From: Malania oleifera
Taxonomy: Eukaryota > Streptophyta > Magnoliopsida > Santalales > Ximeniaceae
Direction: 5' to 3'
DNA: 64,000 nucleotides
Assembly: GCF_029873635.1 (NCBI RefSeq)
Contig: NC_080422.1
Location: 1,840,001-1,904,000 of the forward strand
Part shown: one piece after another, positions 63,297 to 64,000 of the stretch
Layout: each line of letters opens with the position of its first letter
How positions within the stretch are numbered: position 1 is the first letter of the stretch
The notes under the pieces: model-generated
Told to the model about the DNA's origin: nothing
Database searches by the model: none
The model's input: the letters and a program-made list of their open reading frames with translations, nothing else
Position numbers and translations under genes: made by a program

Positions 63297-64000
63297 TGTT
63301 GACTCTACGAGTCCAATCCGGTTTTGATAATGACAAATCACTTGGTATTTGATATATGCATTCAGTTTGTGAACAAGTCTTATATTAAACATGCATGGAA
63401 AGATAACAAATCATGGAACCTTCAAGTAAATCTTACAAATTATGGCAAAATCCATGGAACTCAAAGAGTATGAGAATCAAGATGCAAGCGGTAAAGTTCA
63501 ATAATATCTTAAGAATAGATATTTAGAACTCATGTACTTACATTTTCATATGATTTAATTTGAGGCTCAATATATACCTAGAATGCCTTTAGGTTTCATG
63601 CATTTCATGAACATCATTAGGGGACTTTCATGGACTTAGAAATATTTTTAAAACCTTGGAAAGTGCTTTTATAAAAGAGTCAAGAAAGAAAGTAAAACAA
63701 ATTTTTAAATTAAAAAAATTGAGAAAAATGAGAATTCGGTAGCATGAACTCAACCTCAATCGCCTGAAAAATTTCTTCAGAAGCCTGAAAATTAAGTTTG
63801 GTAGCTTGAAAAATTAATGGAAAACATAGCAAGTTGGCTGAGGCACTTCGGTCGCCTGACCTTGGGAATTCAGGTGCCTAAACTGGCTACTTCAAGAGCC
63901 TGAACCTCTCTTTAGGCGCCTGACCCTATTTTCCAAGTTAAATTCTCAAAGGTTTAAGGAACTTCAGTCGCTTAGGCTTTGACCTCAGGCGCCTGAACTT
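63297..64000 (+). mobile_element. Probable Ty1/copia LTR, cut by the right window edge
   Basis: It begins TGTTGACTCTACGAGTCC followed by GGTTTTGATAATGACAAATC, a start typical of some plant copia (SIRE/Maximus-like) LTRs. From about 63830 it carries repeated palindrome-like AGGCGCCTGA and GGTCGCCTGACC motifs. No coding region is in view. Family by resemblance only. Confidence 0.55.

Overview
The window looks like nuclear DNA of a flowering plant, most likely a woody eudicot. The evidence is AT-rich intergenic DNA, GT-AG introns, many nested LTR retrotransposons, an endogenous pararetrovirus, a plant-type SINE and LINE, and plant host genes. I did not identify the species.

Three host genes are supported. 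(1) The 3' end of a SET1-class histone H3K4 methyltransferase (ATXR7/SDG25-like) runs on the + strand from the left edge to 10022. Its SET and post-SET domains lie in eight exons, and the last intron is 7 kb long because a chromovirus-type Ty3/gypsy element sits inside it in antisense orientation. (2) An intact, intronless seven-membrane-span protein of the GPR107/GOST (Lung_7-TM_R) family lies at 29357-30682 on the - strand. (3) The 105-residue cytosolic ribosomal protein eL42 (RPL36A/L44) lies at 59332-62527 on the - strand in four exons. The first coding exon is only the ATG, and the promoter carries a TATA box, a telo-box and site II elements.

The rest is mostly repeats. 10-18.5 kb is gene-poor DNA with microsatellites, a local duplication and a tRNA-like fold at 17032-17141. 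18.5-21.7 kb is an eight-unit tandem array with a period near 385 bp. 22.0-24.3 kb is a probable solo gypsy LTR. 24.9-25.5 kb is a LINE remnant. 31.0-34.9 kb is the front part of a Caulimoviridae (endogenous pararetrovirus) copy next to the GPR107-like promoter. 35.7-36.0 kb is a SINE with target-site duplications. 36.5-56.1 kb is a nest of related Ty3/gypsy elements: copy A (+), whose LTR holds a solo LTR of another family; copy B (-), a chromovirus of Tekay type; and copy C (+), a Gag-only element inserted in B's 5' LTR. The right edge enters a probable Ty1/copia LTR at about 63297.

No gene cluster or operon-like system is present. The three host genes serve unrelated housekeeping and chromatin roles. 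I found no convincing new protein system. The observations most worth a second look are the tRNA-like fold with an enlarged anticodon loop, the internally rearranged tandem array, the Gag-only element nested in its relative's LTR, repeated palindromes in several LTRs, and the paralogous empty site that fixes the insertion point of the intronic chromovirus.
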